Below, in pieces: positions 1 through 10,918 of a stretch of 64,000 nt of DNA. The notes under the pieces were generated by a model that was not told where the DNA came from, made no database searches, and was given only the letters and a program-made list of their open reading frames with translations. A program made the translations under genes and the position numbers. Position 1 is the first letter of the stretch. Each line of letters starts with the position of its first letter. This DNA comes from Copromyces sp. CBS 386.78 (lineage: Eukaryota > Ascomycota > Sordariomycetes > Sordariales > Sordariaceae). The stretch spans positions 124,001 to 188,000 of the forward strand of contig MU839102.1 of the NCBI GenBank assembly GCA_030685235.1, in the 5' to 3' direction.

Positions 1-60
1 AACTTTCCTCGCTTGACATCAAAAAAATCATCCTGTTGAAACTATCCTCATCGGCCTCAT

Positions 61-88
61 CCTCCTCCTCCTCCTCCTCCTCCTCTTC
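61..88. repeat. CCT trinucleotide run
   Basis: A short run of CCT triplets lies just beyond the stop codon of the Vam7-like gene. On the minus strand it reads as GAG codons, in the same frame as that gene, after its TGA. It could be a simple 3' UTR microsatellite. Confidence 0.8.
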
Positions 89-130
89 CAACCCTTCATG
101 ACTTTCCCCCTCGGGAGGCGGCGCCTCACG

Positions 131-1330
131 TCAACCAAGCCTCTTGACCCGTCCCTTGGCGACCCTCAGTTTCTTATCCACCACATCGACATTAGTGTTA
201 AGGTGATCCAGCATGTTCGTCTGGCGCTCCACCTCATCGTTAATCGCCAACCCCATCTCCTTCTGCCTCCGCACGATCCTCGCCAGCGCTTCGACCTCCA
301 TATCCTGATCGCGCATGGTATCCCTCTGCAACTGCAACACCCCATCATTATCTAGTTCCCTCGTCCGTTCCGTCTCCGGCAGCGGCGCGCCCAACACCCT
401 CCCCCCTCTCACCGAACCGCCGGCCCCAGAAGACCCAGCAAAAAGCTTGGCCCTCTCCCCGGCCTCCCCACTACTACTCCCACTCCTTGCTCCTCCAGAA
501 GCCCCGTCACTAATTGAAGCCTGCCTCGCCGCTTCGCGACTTGCGTGCGCCATGCTCGAACTGAGTTTATCCAACCCATCCCTCTCCACCCTCGCAGCCG
601 CCAACAGATCCCTTCGTCGTCTCAGTTCCCCCTCGCCCACCCTTCCGCTACTCTTCAAAACCCCCAACCCCTCCTGCAGCGCGCCAAGCAAACTGCCCGC
701 TCTAATCAGCGCCCTCTTGGCCGCCGCGCCCGCCTCCAGCTTCGTCATGTTCTCCGTCGCCCCATCCCTCCTCCCCAGCGCCACGCGCGCCTCGTGCAAC
801 GCGCCCTTCAGCTCGCGGTGTAAATCCAGCCAGGTGCCCGGGTCGCTGGCGGCCGCGAGGTTGGCCTCCTTGAGCCCAATGGCGGGGATCTTGCCCTCAA
901 TCCCGCTTCCACTACCCGTCGTGCTGGCAGCCGCATTGGAACCACCCGCGCCACCGGGGAGGTTTAAGAAGGCGCGCCAGACGGGGGTGTCGCGCCAGCG
1001 ACGATCGGGCGGCTCGGCGATGGCGCGGAGGTAGCGCTCTAGACCGACGCGGCGCTTCTCCGTGAGCTCGGGGGAGTTGACGGTGGATTTGAACCAGTTC
1101 TTTGCCGGCAGGGGTTCGGGAGGCGGGGAGCCGACGAGGGAGGTCAGGGCTTGGTGGAGGGCCAGGAAGTCCGAGTAGCGCTTTTGGACGACGAAGGAGC
1201 GCAGGGGAAGGCGGAGGGTGATGTTGTAGAGGGTGAATGGTTTGGATGAAGTGGAACCCCCGGATTCGGAAGAAGAAGACGGGGTGGATATCGAGGTTGT
1301 GGGGATCGAGATCTCGGCTGGGGGGGCCAT
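131..1330 (-). CDS. vam7: Vam7-type vacuolar SNARE (PX + Qc-SNARE)
   Basis: A single-exon protein of 399 residues with the two-ended layout of Vam7, the soluble Qc-SNARE of vacuole fusion. Residues about 30-125 read as a PX domain that would bind phosphatidylinositol 3-phosphate on vacuole or endosome membranes: a VVQKRYSDFLALH core, a proline stretch, then the LERYLRAI helix. The middle is Gly/Ser/Ala-rich and helical. The last 75 residues form a SNARE heptad coiled coil (QLQRDTMRDQDMEVEALARI, then ERQTNMLDHL with the zero-layer Gln). There is no C-terminal membrane anchor, as expected, since Vam7 is recruited through PX. Start is the first in-frame ATG. The family link is strong from domain order; the specific orthology is inferred. 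The frame stays open after the TGA to the window edge. Confidence 0.88.
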   Translation of the reverse strand: MAPPAEISIPTTSISTPSSSSESGGSTSSKPFTLYNITLRLPLRSFVVQKRYSDFLALHQALTSLVGSPPPEPLPAKNWFKSTVNSPELTEKRRVGLERYLRAIAEPPDRRWRDTPVWRAFLNLPGGAGGSNAAASTTGSGSGIEGKIPAIGLKEANLAAASDPGTWLDLHRELKGALHEARVALGRRDGATENMTKLEAGAAAKRALIRAGSLLGALQEGLGVLKSSGRVGEGELRRRRDLLAAARVERDGLDKLSSSMAHASREAARQASISDGASGGARSGSSSGEAGERAKLFAGSSGAGGSVRGGRVLGAPLPETERTRELDNDGVLQLQRDTMRDQDMEVEALARIVRRQKEMGLAINDEVERQTNMLDHLNTNVDVVDKKLRVAKGRVKRLG

Positions 1331-2956
1331 GGTTGCCGTTTCCTGCCTTTTGGCTGTGCGCCCCGGGATCTTCGGTTGCTTGCTTGTTTTGTCTTGTGTT
1401 GTGATGGTTGTGATTATTTGTGGTGGTGGTGTTGTTTGATGTTCAGATCATAGAAACCACGACCCTGCGATGATCAAAGGCAGCAGCTTTCACGGTCACT
1501 CGGGGAGTTTGGTCGTGCGACTGTGACACGATGCGATCGGCCGGGGAGGAAGAGAGAAGCGGCGTGAAGACCGGTAGTCGACCCTCTTAAAGCAGGGATT
1601 CTCGTGGACGGTTACGGATCGGATGGATTTGTCGTCATCTGTGTCGACAGAAGCAAGGTCAACAGGGCTGGCAGGCAGCACTGACGGTCGGTAGGTGATG
1701 AAGCGCCAATGCGAATTGTGGATGGCTGGGATGACGGGATCGTTGCAATGCTGACGAAGCGCTTCAAAGTGAAACTTAACTTGAACAATGGGACGGGTAT
1801 CTCTTGCAAGACCAAAGAAGCAGACGCGAATGCCCAATGCAAAAAGTAGGAGAGAGAAAGACAAAAAAGAGGTAGTATGTGAGGCCGGGAATCGGTTTGG
1901 TGTTTGGTGTTCAGTGTTCAGTTCGTTGTTTGGAGAATTGGATTGGGGTAAAATGCAGTGGTTGTTGTCAATGCAGTGCAGCTTGCAGCTCAAAAGTGCA
2001 GCTGACCGAATTGGTGGTTGGCCGTGCTTTGAAGTTGGGGAAGCCTCCAGTGCGTGGACGGCAGTGGCGGATGCGATGCTACTTTCGAGGCTACCTTATC
2101 CACAACGTCAACTGCCTAACAGGGTTCGCTGGCGTTTAGTGGCTGGATGAGTTAAGCGCCAACAGGCGAACCCAGCCCATTTCCGGGCACCTCTCCGGCC
2201 CCCAGTGTACGACGTGGCGTGGCTGCCGGTGTTCGGTCGACCTCGACGCCTTCGTGATCCTCTTTGCAGCTAGAGCATCCCGTGCCTTTCTTTCCCCGGT
2301 TCGGGAACGCTGTGTAACTTGACAGCCTCAGAACACCTCAAGGGAGCGATTGATTCGTCTTCAAACACTGTAACACACATGCAAGAAGCAATCATGCTGC
2401 CTCAGTCTAGATCATCATCTCTACCACTCAAACTGCCAGGCTCACGATGCAGGAAAAATGATACCCAGATAGCTTTTATCTACTGTCAAGTATTCGTAGT
2501 ATGTGAGTTGCAGTGCGCGTGGACCATGCTGAAAACGCCCGACCCAGCTGGTGTCCATGGGGCAAAGGACCCTATTGTAAATATTGCAAATCCGTGCAAA
2601 GAAGAGGGTATAGAGCAGACGATCAACCCCATACTATACATACCACATGCTGTCCGTCCCAAATGTATAAAATAGGGGTCCCTTTGTTATGCTTAAAAGA
2701 AAGCCCACTAGTATCAGACCCGCCCCCTTTTCCCTGATACACCACGCAATGTGCCCACCAACAACAATAGCAACAGAATAGCAACCCTTGTAGTCCGCAA
2801 TGCGTGATCCCGAGCCAAATAACAACACCCATTAATACTTGTGCCTTGTTGCAAACCACCTCCAACCTGCTTGCGCGGCGCTGCCCTCGGCCCATCTCAG
2901 TGAGCAGGCCGCGTCGCACTTGTCGCCATAGTCGTTAAACCAATTGTGTGATCCGT
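1331..2956. other. intergenic, no supported gene
   Basis: About 1.6 kb between the 5' end of the Vam7-like gene and the 3' end of the EB1 gene. It should hold the vam7 promoter (right next to 1330) and the EB1 terminator. A 165-codon open frame at 1496-1993 (-) has no recognisable domain and is not called. I see no tRNA or repeat. Confidence 0.6.
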
Positions 2957-3972
2957 TTAAAAGGTCTCCTGATCTTCGGCAGCCTCGGCATCGGCGTCGG
3001 GAATCTCGAAGCCCTCCTCGGTCGAGTAGAGGATGGCCTGGATGGCCTTGATGAGACCGTCCTCCTGCTTCTCGAGCTCGGGGTCCTCCTCGACAGCGCC
3101 CTGAACAAGAACCTCGATGTCGCGCAACTTGTGGAAGTAGAAGTCGCGCTCGCGCTCAAGACCGCCGACAGCCTCCTTAAGAGTTGCAACCTCCTGCTTG
3201 AGAGCCTCGGTGGCGGCGGAGCTGGCAGCGGGGGCTCTGGCAGCAGCAACACGGGCACCGCCGGTGGGAGTGGCGCCACCGGGACGTCTCGCGGCAGCCG
3301 AGCCAGCGGAAGCGCGAGAGGTGCCCGTCATGCTGGCAGGCATAGCGCCACCCTTGCGACGGGCGGCAGCATCGTAATCACCGCCGGGGAAGTATTGGTC
3401 CCAGAACCTCTTGGTCCACTGCAGGAAGTCGAGGTTGTCCTGCATCTTGCATTTTACGAGCGCCTCGATGGGGATGGACTTGTCGATCTGGTGCTTGGTA
3501 AAGGTGTCTGGAGGTAGCCGTCGTCAGTATCTCTCTGTGCAGCTTGGGCGGGGAACCGACTACGCACTCTGGAGGATCTTGAAGTTTTGAATGTAGGCAT
3601 ATTCCGAGGTCACGTTGAACTTGACGCGGGACATGGGAACATCGCCGAAGATGCTGTCGTAGATCTGGCAGAGGGCGGCGCTGTTGTTGAAGGTTGGGGA
3701 CGGTCAGCAAAAGGGGCTCCTTTTTTCACGGTCGGGCGCGGGGCGGATGGCGGATGGAGGGGCATGGCAAACTTACCCAGTACCGCACTGCTCAACCTTG
3801 GTAAGGTTGAGTTGGAGAAGGCTGTTGATCCATTGAAGGAGCTCTTGACTGTAGACATTGCATGTGGTCAGCTGAAGCTCGCGAGGGCTGTTGTTGGGCC
3901 CCGAGTCGGCACCATGGGTGGCCGGGGCGACAAGCAGGTCGCGTGGTGTAGTACACACCGTGATTCACCCAT
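2957..3972 (-). CDS. EB1/Bim1-type microtubule plus-end binding protein
   Basis: Four exons on the minus strand, 3972-3959, 3848-3777, 3680-3568 and 3507-2957, give a 249-residue protein, the usual EB1 length. The N-terminal calponin-homology domain begins MGESRQELLQWINSLLQLN, continues with VEQCGTGAALCQIYDSIFG and YIQNFKILQ, and ends with DNLDFLQWTKRFWDQYFPG. This is the EB1 microtubule-tip binding fold. A Ser/Ala/Gly linker follows, then the C-terminal dimerisation coiled coil and EB homology motif (ERERDFYFHKLRDIEVL), ending in an acidic tail DQETF rather than the EEY/F of animals. All three introns have GT..AG ends and preserve frame. The first coding exon is only 14 nt, which makes the true start easy to miss. 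Role: tracking growing microtubule ends and recruiting other tip proteins. Confidence 0.93.
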
Positions 3973-5487
3973 TTTGACCGGCAAGTATGGGCCTCGAGTC
4001 GTGGTTGTAGAGAGGAAAGATGTTAAGTTTGGCTGGAAAGCAGACGGTCGTGGGAAAAGAAGAGCAGCTGAATGGGCGGCAGGCAGAGATTCGAAAAAGG
4101 CGACAAGGGAGTGAGTGAGGTGGTTGCGGAAAAGTGTTGTTGTTGATGGAGGAGTTCACTGTCAGTCCAGTGGCTGCAGACTGTCTGTCGATGTCTTGTG
4201 CTGCTGCTTTGCCTCTGACACGGGCAGTGCCAAGAGAAAGCAAGTGCCAGCCAAATTGATGGAAATTCAAGGTCGGGCGCGGGCCAATCACAAGCCAAAT
4301 CCTCGGGGCAGCAATCAGGCTGGTGGGGTCGTTTGAAAGTGGTGGACCTCTGATGAGCTGTTTCTGGTCTGTGCTTGCGCTCGCACGTGACCGTGTAAGC
4401 CGTAGCTCTTATCTTATCGATGCTCACTTGTAGGTTCATTCAATGCGGGAGCTTCCCCTCCAAATGCAACCATCCGACTTCAATACAATTTTTTGAGCTT
4501 CTTGAATTCTAACTCGTATATCTACTTCACCTTTATCTGACCTCCGGTCTCCATGACAATGAGACTCTTCACAAAGATGCGCCCCTTTGTTTTTTCTGCT
4601 TCCAACCCTAATGACACCCAGTGTGGAAGATGACCTTTTCAAGGCGCACCCTGTCACTGATCATCTCGTTAACCGTTCGAATCTGTTGGGGTCGAAAATA
4701 CCGAGATGGGCCATGCCAAAGAGTCAAAGGACTTGGGCACTTATCTGCCGCCAACAGCTGACCATGTATTGTTTGTCTGGACTCAATTTGGTGATGCTCT
4801 GTACTTTGAGGTTGCTGACTTTCGGTCTCCGACACACCTAGCTACTGACAATCTGCGGTGTTTCTTATGCCCGGGGTCCCTTCATTCCAGGTCCGACGGG
4901 GTTTGCCGCGCTTGGCAGTGGGTTTCTCCTTTCGGTGGATTCTTCAGAAGATCCAAGAAGATCGCGGGGGATCCTGTGTTTTGGGGAAGACCCATTGATG
5001 CCCGCTTGACAAGCGAGCTTCTGAAATCGAATGGAACTGTTCATGGTGACTTTTCATCCAAGTTCACTGCATGCCTTTCCATGTGCTCAGACAGGTATAG
5101 TCAGGGTCCGGGTGTGCTGCCGCATATCCATGTACAAATACTCAACGGTATCCCCTTTTAACGCAGGACCGTCAACTAACAACTTCTCTCCACGTTTTGA
5201 CATACAGCTTCCAAGTAGCCAAAACTCGGCAGCCGAACTGTATCCCGGTTAAGGTACCCCTCCTCCAAGACGACTCCATTCCACCCCGTGCTCTGACGTG
5301 ATCAACGATTCGAGCGCCCCAAGTCTAGGCCATCCCAGTGCCGTCATTCCGTCTGTCTCGGATTCGTATCTCGGGTGATAGTGCGAGCTTGCTGACATCG
5401 AGTTGAAGAACAATAATAGAGCATCTCGCCTTTTCCCCAGGACCATACATCAACGGAAACTCTCAAGTCCATCTTAACATTTTCATC
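3973..5487. other. intergenic between divergent genes
   Basis: About 1.5 kb between the EB1 start and the GT8 start, transcribed away from each other, so both promoters should lie here. A 151-codon ATG-started frame at 4706-5161 (+) has no recognisable domain and was not called. No RNA gene or repeat seen. Confidence 0.55.
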
Positions 5488-6553
5488 ATGGTGGTTGACT
5501 ACCCTACCAACAAGATCTGGACTACCCTCGTCACCAAGAGGGCGTACTTGGCCGGGGCTCTGGTCCTCAACCACACCTTGAAAAAGGTGGGGTCCAGGTA
5601 CCAGCTCAAGATCATGGTCACCCGCGAAGCCGATGCCGATAACGAGCTCATGGCTGCTTTTGCTGCTGCCGGCATTCCCACCATTCTCATCCGAGACATC
5701 GAGCCTACACGAAAAGGCAAAGTCAACAAGGCATTTTGGCAGAAGCTGGCCCCATGGGCCATGACCGAATATGAGGTACGTACCTTCAACGTTACATTAC
5801 ACTACCCAGAGAAAGGTCACTAACACCCACATCTCCAGAGAGTCGTCCTCCTCGACAGCGACCAAGTCATTCTCCAAAACATTGACGACTTGATGACCCT
5901 AGATCTGCCAGAGGACCACATTGCATGCGTACATGCTTGCACTTGTAACCCTCGCAAGCTTGCCCACTATCCCCAAGATTGGTATGCGATCCTGAACTTC
6001 CATGTTCACCTATCCAATATCACAACCTCAACTAACATGGCCAAATAGGATCCCCAAAAACTGCCCCTTCACCTCCGCCAACCCACAAACCGGCTCTCCA
6101 GCACCCATCCACCCTACCTCCCCGCGCACACACCACCTCCTCAACAGCGGCACCGTCGTCCTGACCCCCTCAATACCCCAATTCGACGCCCTCATCGACG
6201 CCATCGAAACCCACCCGGACGTCCCCCACATGGTCTTCCCCGACCAGGACATGCTGGCCATCGTCTACCGCGACAAATGGAAGCCTTTGCCTTATGTCTA
6301 CAACGCCCTCAAACCGATGCGGGACTGCCACGCGAATCTGTGGAAGGATGAAGACGTAAAGGTGTTGCATTATATCCTTGACAAACCGTGGGAGAGCAAA
6401 GACTTTGATAGGGAGGACAAGGTTCAGAGTACCCATATGCTGTGGTGGGAGGCCTGGGCCGAGGTGGAATGGGAGTGGACAGGACCGGAGGCGGGGGAGG
6501 AGAAGAGGAGCTTGTTTGAGAGGGTTGTGAGGCCGGTTGTTGCGCAGGAGTGA
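5488..6553 (+). CDS. GT8 family (glycogenin/galactinol-synthase-like) glycosyltransferase
   Basis: Exons 5488-5775, 5839-5981 and 6049-6553 join in frame to a 311-residue protein. It begins with the GT8 pattern KIWTTLVTKRAYLAGALVLN and a Rossmann-like start, then VVLLDSDQVILQNIDDL, where the DSD triplet is the metal-binding DxD motif of family 8. It continues through HLLNSGTVVLTPS and the aspartate-rich FPDQDMLAIVY segment, and ends with the WEAWAEVEWEW tail common in fungal members. The family uses a UDP-sugar as donor. The acceptor cannot be read from sequence: this short soluble form lacks the long C-terminal extension of true glycogenin, so a small-molecule or cell-wall acceptor is possible. 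No signal peptide or membrane segment is visible, so it is probably cytosolic. Confidence 0.9.
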
Positions 6554-6997
6554 TGACGGATATGGATGGATTTGCAAGGCAGCAAACATTAGGTGAAAGG
6601 ATTGAAGTTAACCAACCGAACAGGAGTTGGAGGCGGCTTCGTTAGTTGGTGTTACATTATGAAGGCGTTTGTTACTAGGTATGGTTTGTATTATACTATG
6701 TCAAATAAAAGACACCCAGTGGTTTTGATGAATTCTTCTTTCATCACACAGGATTTGTACCATGTTGCGCCTTCCTTGCATACGTCTACCCATCTATCTC
6801 TGGAGCTGCCAAGCCTGTGAGGCGGCCGCTTTGGTTACCATGATTACTTCCCAGTTGAACAAGAAAGGAGGGGTAGAGTAGAGGTAAGACCAACAAGAGT
6901 TCCCTCTTGATTGAGACCGATGCTTTGGATGCTCTTTCCTAACTCGAGCTTCATGTTTCTTACAATACACCGTCAGCGCAGCCGGCTTCAAAGAAAC
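6554..6997. other. intergenic
   Basis: Only 444 bp between the GT8 stop and the O-methyltransferase start, in tandem orientation. It must hold the GT8 3' end and the methyltransferase promoter. An AAATAAAAGA-like polyadenylation stretch lies near 6704-6713. Nothing else seen. Confidence 0.5.
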
Positions 6998-8876
6998 ATG
7001 GCTCTACCGTCCAAACAAGAGTTTGACGCTCTCCTGATCAGCTTAAACAATGTTGCCAAAGATTACGATGATTCAAACGACCTCGAGAGTCGCCTCCGGC
7101 GTATGGCGATATCTGCCCAGGCCAAGAAGCTGGTACGGGCACTGACTACGCCTGAGCAGATGCCCATTCAACATGGTATAAACGTAAGTCTGGATGATTC
7201 ACTCACACTCAAAGCTCCATTACTGACAAAAACTCAACCGATAGATGGCTGAAATAATAGCCATCCACACCCTCATGAAGCTCAAAATCCTAGAAGCGAT
7301 CCCCCAGACCGGCTCCATCTCACTCGAGGACTTATCAAAAGCCACAGGCGCACAAGATTCACTCCTCGGTAGGCTCAGTCCTGCTCCTCATGTCAACCTG
7401 CCCATACCTCTGACCCAACTACCTTTAACTGCTAACCCATTTCACACTGGAAGAACGAATGGCCCGCCCCCTCGTAGCAACCGGTTTTCTCGACCAAGTA
7501 GAAGTCCAACCCTCGCACCCCAACACCGACGGCAGCGAATTAGAGTACAAACACACCAAATTCTCCCTCGCCTACACCATCCCTTCCAGCCAAGGTCAAC
7601 AACAGCAGGAGACTAAACCAGGCCACCTCTTCACAGTTCTCTACAACCAATACCTAAAACTCATGCTTAACTTTGCTGATTCCTACCTCCCCTTTGTGGC
7701 CGCCTTAGCCCGCAGCCAAAACCAAAGCCAGAACCAGCCCTCCTCCTCTCATACCTCCTCTCACGCCTCCTCCCATTCTTTCTCTCATACCTTTTCGCAG
7801 TCCTTCTCTCACGCCTCCTCCTCCTCCGCAAATCCCTCCTCCTTAGACCCCACCTCTACTGTCTCCTTCTCTTTCTCCTCATCCTTCTTCCCACCAAGCT
7901 CATCCACCTCTTTATCCCACGGCGCCCGTGAACCTCAAGACCCCCTCCACAACCCCTTCACCTTCTCCTACGGCCAATACGGCAGAGCAACGGCTTGGGA
8001 AATCATGGGCCAGGATCCGGAACGATTGGAGACTTTCCAAAGGGGAATAATGGCGGGGTTAGACGTCATGGTTCCGTGTGTAGGACATTTTAATTTTGGG
8101 GTTTTAGCCTCCTCGGCGAGCGGGGGTGGTGAGAGCGAGACCGGGAGTGAGGAGGCTTGGGCGAGAGTTGATGAAGATGGGGGAGAAGAAGAGGAGGAGG
8201 AGGGGAAAGAAGTGGTACAGTTGGTGGATGTGGGCGGTGGTCATGGAGCGGCCCTAAAACAGATTTTGGAGACGTATCCCCAGTTGAATCCTGAGAAGGT
8301 GGTGTTGCAGGATAGAGAGGATGTGGTTGAGCTGGCGAGGGCTGGACAGAGGAATGAGAATAATGGGACGGGAACGGGGTTGCCGAGAGGTGTGAGGGTC
8401 ATGGTGAGTGATTTTATGGGACCACAACCTATTAGAGGTATGTTCAATGCACACCCATCAATGTCGGCGAAAGTATCGTTTTGGGTTTTGAAAGTCGCCA
8501 ACTGACATTGTTCCGGGTTTTAGGCGCCAAAGCCTACTTCATGCGCATGATCCTCCATGATCATTGCGATGAGATGGCTACTCAGATCCTCACTCGGTTG
8601 GCTGAAGCCATGTCGCACGATTCACGAGTTCTGGTTTGCGAGCTGGTGCTGCCGCAGCGGGTGGGAGAGGCTGACTTGGGCGCCGCAGTATTGGATCAAT
8701 GTGTCATGTCGATTGGAGGGAAGGAACGCACTGAAGAAGGGTTTCGCAACATCTTTGAGGCTGCTGGTCTGGAGTTGGTCAAAGTGTGGAGAGTCCCGGG
8801 GGTGACGGGTGCTTGTGTTGAAGGGAGGCTGAAGGGTGGCCATAGTACATGCCCCGAGGGAACTTTGAGCAGGTAG
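6998..8876 (+). CDS. class I SAM-dependent O-methyltransferase (plant/fungal caffeate-OMT-like)
   Basis: Exons 6998-7183, 7245-7368, 7454-8437 and 8524-8876 join in frame to about 548 residues. The N-terminal winged-helix dimerisation part reads LKILEAIPQTGSISLEDLSK. The catalytic part has SAM motif I, QLVDVGGGHGAALKQIL, then VVLQDRE, and later MRMILHDHCDEMA, where the His is the general base of this family. DQCVMSIGGKERTEEGF and GLELVKVWRVPG complete the usual C-terminus. The protein is longer than the roughly 400-450 typical residues because of a Ser/His-rich insert (genomic 7730-7910) and an acidic Glu tract (8160-8210). The substrate is unknown; fungal members usually methylate phenolic or polyketide hydroxyls. 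No biosynthetic cluster is evident next to it apart from a dead P450. Confidence 0.9.
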
Positions 8877-9543
8877 GTAAACCGGGATAGCCAACCCGTT
8901 GAGCTCCACATCAGTTTAGGGGGTTTGTTTACTTGGTGATCTTCGCGGACCCTAACCCTTGTCGATCATGGTGTTTTTGCTTCCTAAAGGTATTCATCCA
9001 AATCTGTCTTGTTAGTCCGATCTTTTTGATGCTGATGTTCTACGACCGTGATATACAAGTGATCTTTGCGCCCAAGTGTTTCAGAGACTTCGATACAAGT
9101 TCAAGAGTCTTGAAAAAAAAAAAAAAAGAAAAAAAAACAAGCAAACAAGCGTCCTCGACATTTTCTCCAGACCTTCTGATTCGCTCCAAGCCGAGTATCC
9201 ACCTCTAAAGTTGTCCACAACATGCAATGCACGTTTCACGGTCCCATTCGTTCGGGTCTCGATATCCAAGGTTTTCTCGAAACACCGGAGGAGCGCCCAT
9301 TTTCAGCCGACATGAGCTGGCTCACCTTTTTTAGTTTCTAGCCAATTCGTTTTCTCTCCAATTCACATCAACTACTCCATCCCAACCCGCAACGTCTCAC
9401 CCATCGACCCCCAAGAAAAACAACCGACACCACCAAAAAAAGTCCACCTATTTCCGGCCTCTACCTAGATTTTAACCTCAAACAAACAACCAAAAAAAAA
9501 AGCCACCAGACCCGCCCGGTGTCTGAAAAAGGTCCAGCCCAAA
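8877..9543. other. intergenic
   Basis: 667 bp with an A-rich tract at about 9113-9137 and several AACAAAC-type stretches before the orphan gene. No gene or RNA supported. Confidence 0.5.
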
Positions 9544-10398
9544 ATGTGCATCCGCGTCCTAACAATCTTCAAATGCGCCTGCCCCCACCGCAACACCCTC
9601 GTCTGTCCACACCACATTCACGTCCGCGAGCCTTCAACAACGTCAACAAGTAGTAGTTCCACAGCCTCGTCCGACCGTGACCTCTCCTTATCAAAACCGG
9701 CATCATCTTCATCATCATCACCATGTGCATCTCGGCCAAATACTTCTTCTTCCTCTTCTTGTTCAGAATCCCCAGAAAGCAACACCACCACCACCACCAC
9801 CAATGACACAGACTCGGACTTCCAAAAGGGCTTCCAACCCCGCCTGCCCTCCGCTCTCCAGGGCCACAAATCCTGGACCCCTCTCCCCGGCAAGGAAAAC
9901 CAGCGGTGGGAACATTGTCCGGGGTATTTGGCCAAGAGCCGGGCGCTGGCTTTGGCCACCGCGGGTGCAAATGCGAAAGCGGGTGGTGGTGGTGGTGGTG
10001 GTGGTGGTGGGGAGGCAATGATTGGGAAGGAGACGCAATGCGCGGAATATAAAGCTACGGAACCCAAGTTTAGGAGGAGGTGGGAGGTTAAAAGCGGCTT
10101 GTGTGGGGAGTGTAGGGGGGTGCATGGGATGGATGGTCCTGGACCTGGGGTTGGACCTGGGGTTGGAGTTGTCAAGGTGGAGGGAGAGAAAGAGAAAGAG
10201 AAAGAGAAGGTGAGGGTAAATGGTGTGATGGGGAAGGGGAGCGAGCCACAAAGGGGCAGGGCGAGGAGTAGAGCTGCTACGGACACTACGCTTGGTGCAG
10301 TGCCGGTGCCGGTGGATGCTGGGGGGGATGTGGTGAAGCGGGTGAGCGGGAAGGTGGTGGGGAGGAGGGTGGTGAGGAAGAGGATAGCTACTTTGTGA
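9544..10398 (+). CDS. orphan low-complexity protein
   Basis: A single-exon ATG-started frame of 284 residues that I do not recognise. The N-terminus holds a Cys/His cluster (KCACPHRNTLVCPHHIHV). A long Ser/Thr tract and a poly-Thr run follow, then a block ending in HCPGYLAKSRALALA. A poly-Gly run comes next (residues about 148-158), then a second Cys-containing block (TQCAEYKATEPKFRRRWEVK, SGLCGECRGVHG), and a basic C-terminus RRVVRKRIATL. The paired Cys/His motifs at both ends may bind a metal, but they match no named zinc domain that I can confirm. Short orphan proteins of this style are common in Sordariales. It is real if expression supports it; its length and Cys pattern argue for coding. 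Confidence 0.6.
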   Translation: MCIRVLTIFKCACPHRNTLVCPHHIHVREPSTTSTSSSSTASSDRDLSLSKPASSSSSSPCASRPNTSSSSSCSESPESNTTTTTTNDTDSDFQKGFQPRLPSALQGHKSWTPLPGKENQRWEHCPGYLAKSRALALATAGANAKAGGGGGGGGGGEAMIGKETQCAEYKATEPKFRRRWEVKSGLCGECRGVHGMDGPGPGVGPGVGVVKVEGEKEKEKEKVRVNGVMGKGSEPQRGRARSRAATDTTLGAVPVPVDAGGDVVKRVSGKVVGRRVVRKRIATL

Positions 10399-10918
10399 GC
10401 GTCGAGCAGTACTGGGCTTCCATACTTGGGTGTCTCTTTTCATCGATGATCAAGTGGTTCGTTCTGTTGTTGGAGGCTGGAGAAGGCGACAACGGAAAGA
10501 AAGGGCTCGATTCTGGTCTTGTCTAACGGAAGACGAGAAAATGAAAACAGGGCAGCCTAATCAAGGCCCAGGGCACGGACTTGCAACAAATTGAATTGGC
10601 GCTTTTCAAAGACGACAAACAAGTTGGTGATGGCCCGATGAGGAAAAGGAAGAAACTGGGAGGTGGGATTCGGGAGAATCAAAAAAAGAAAAGAAAAAAA
10701 AGGAAAAAAAAAAAGGAAAAAAAAAAGCGTGGACTTACAGCTACCGGGTTCGAACGTACAACGTCCACGAGAGCCGGGGGTAACATAGGGAAGGACGAGG
10801 GCAGGGCGGCTCTTACCGCACGCTGCGTCATCAACCAGCTTGCCACGGAACTAACTACTCGGAAAAGTAATCCATATACCTTCCTTGTCAGGCCTACAAA
10901 ACAGTTTCTACCAATACT
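10399..10918. other. intergenic with purine-rich tract
   Basis: Contains an A/G-rich tract at about 10680-10727 made of short A runs broken by G. A tRNA-like GGTTCGAAC lies in a small hairpin at 10732-10773 but no complete tRNA can be folded. It lies between two convergent transcription units. Confidence 0.55.

Noticed and set aside
1496..1993. 165-codon minus-strand open frame upstream of vam7
   Set aside because: No domain, low-complexity start and overlap with the likely promoter; probably chance.
4706..5161. 151-codon ATG-started frame between EB1 and GT8
   Set aside because: No recognisable domain or splice context, and it lies in a shared promoter region.
10731..10773. tRNA-like GGTTCGAAC with flanking CGTGGAC/GTCCACG pair
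   Set aside because: The arms enclose only about 30 bases and no anticodon or D arm can be formed, so it is not a tRNA gene.
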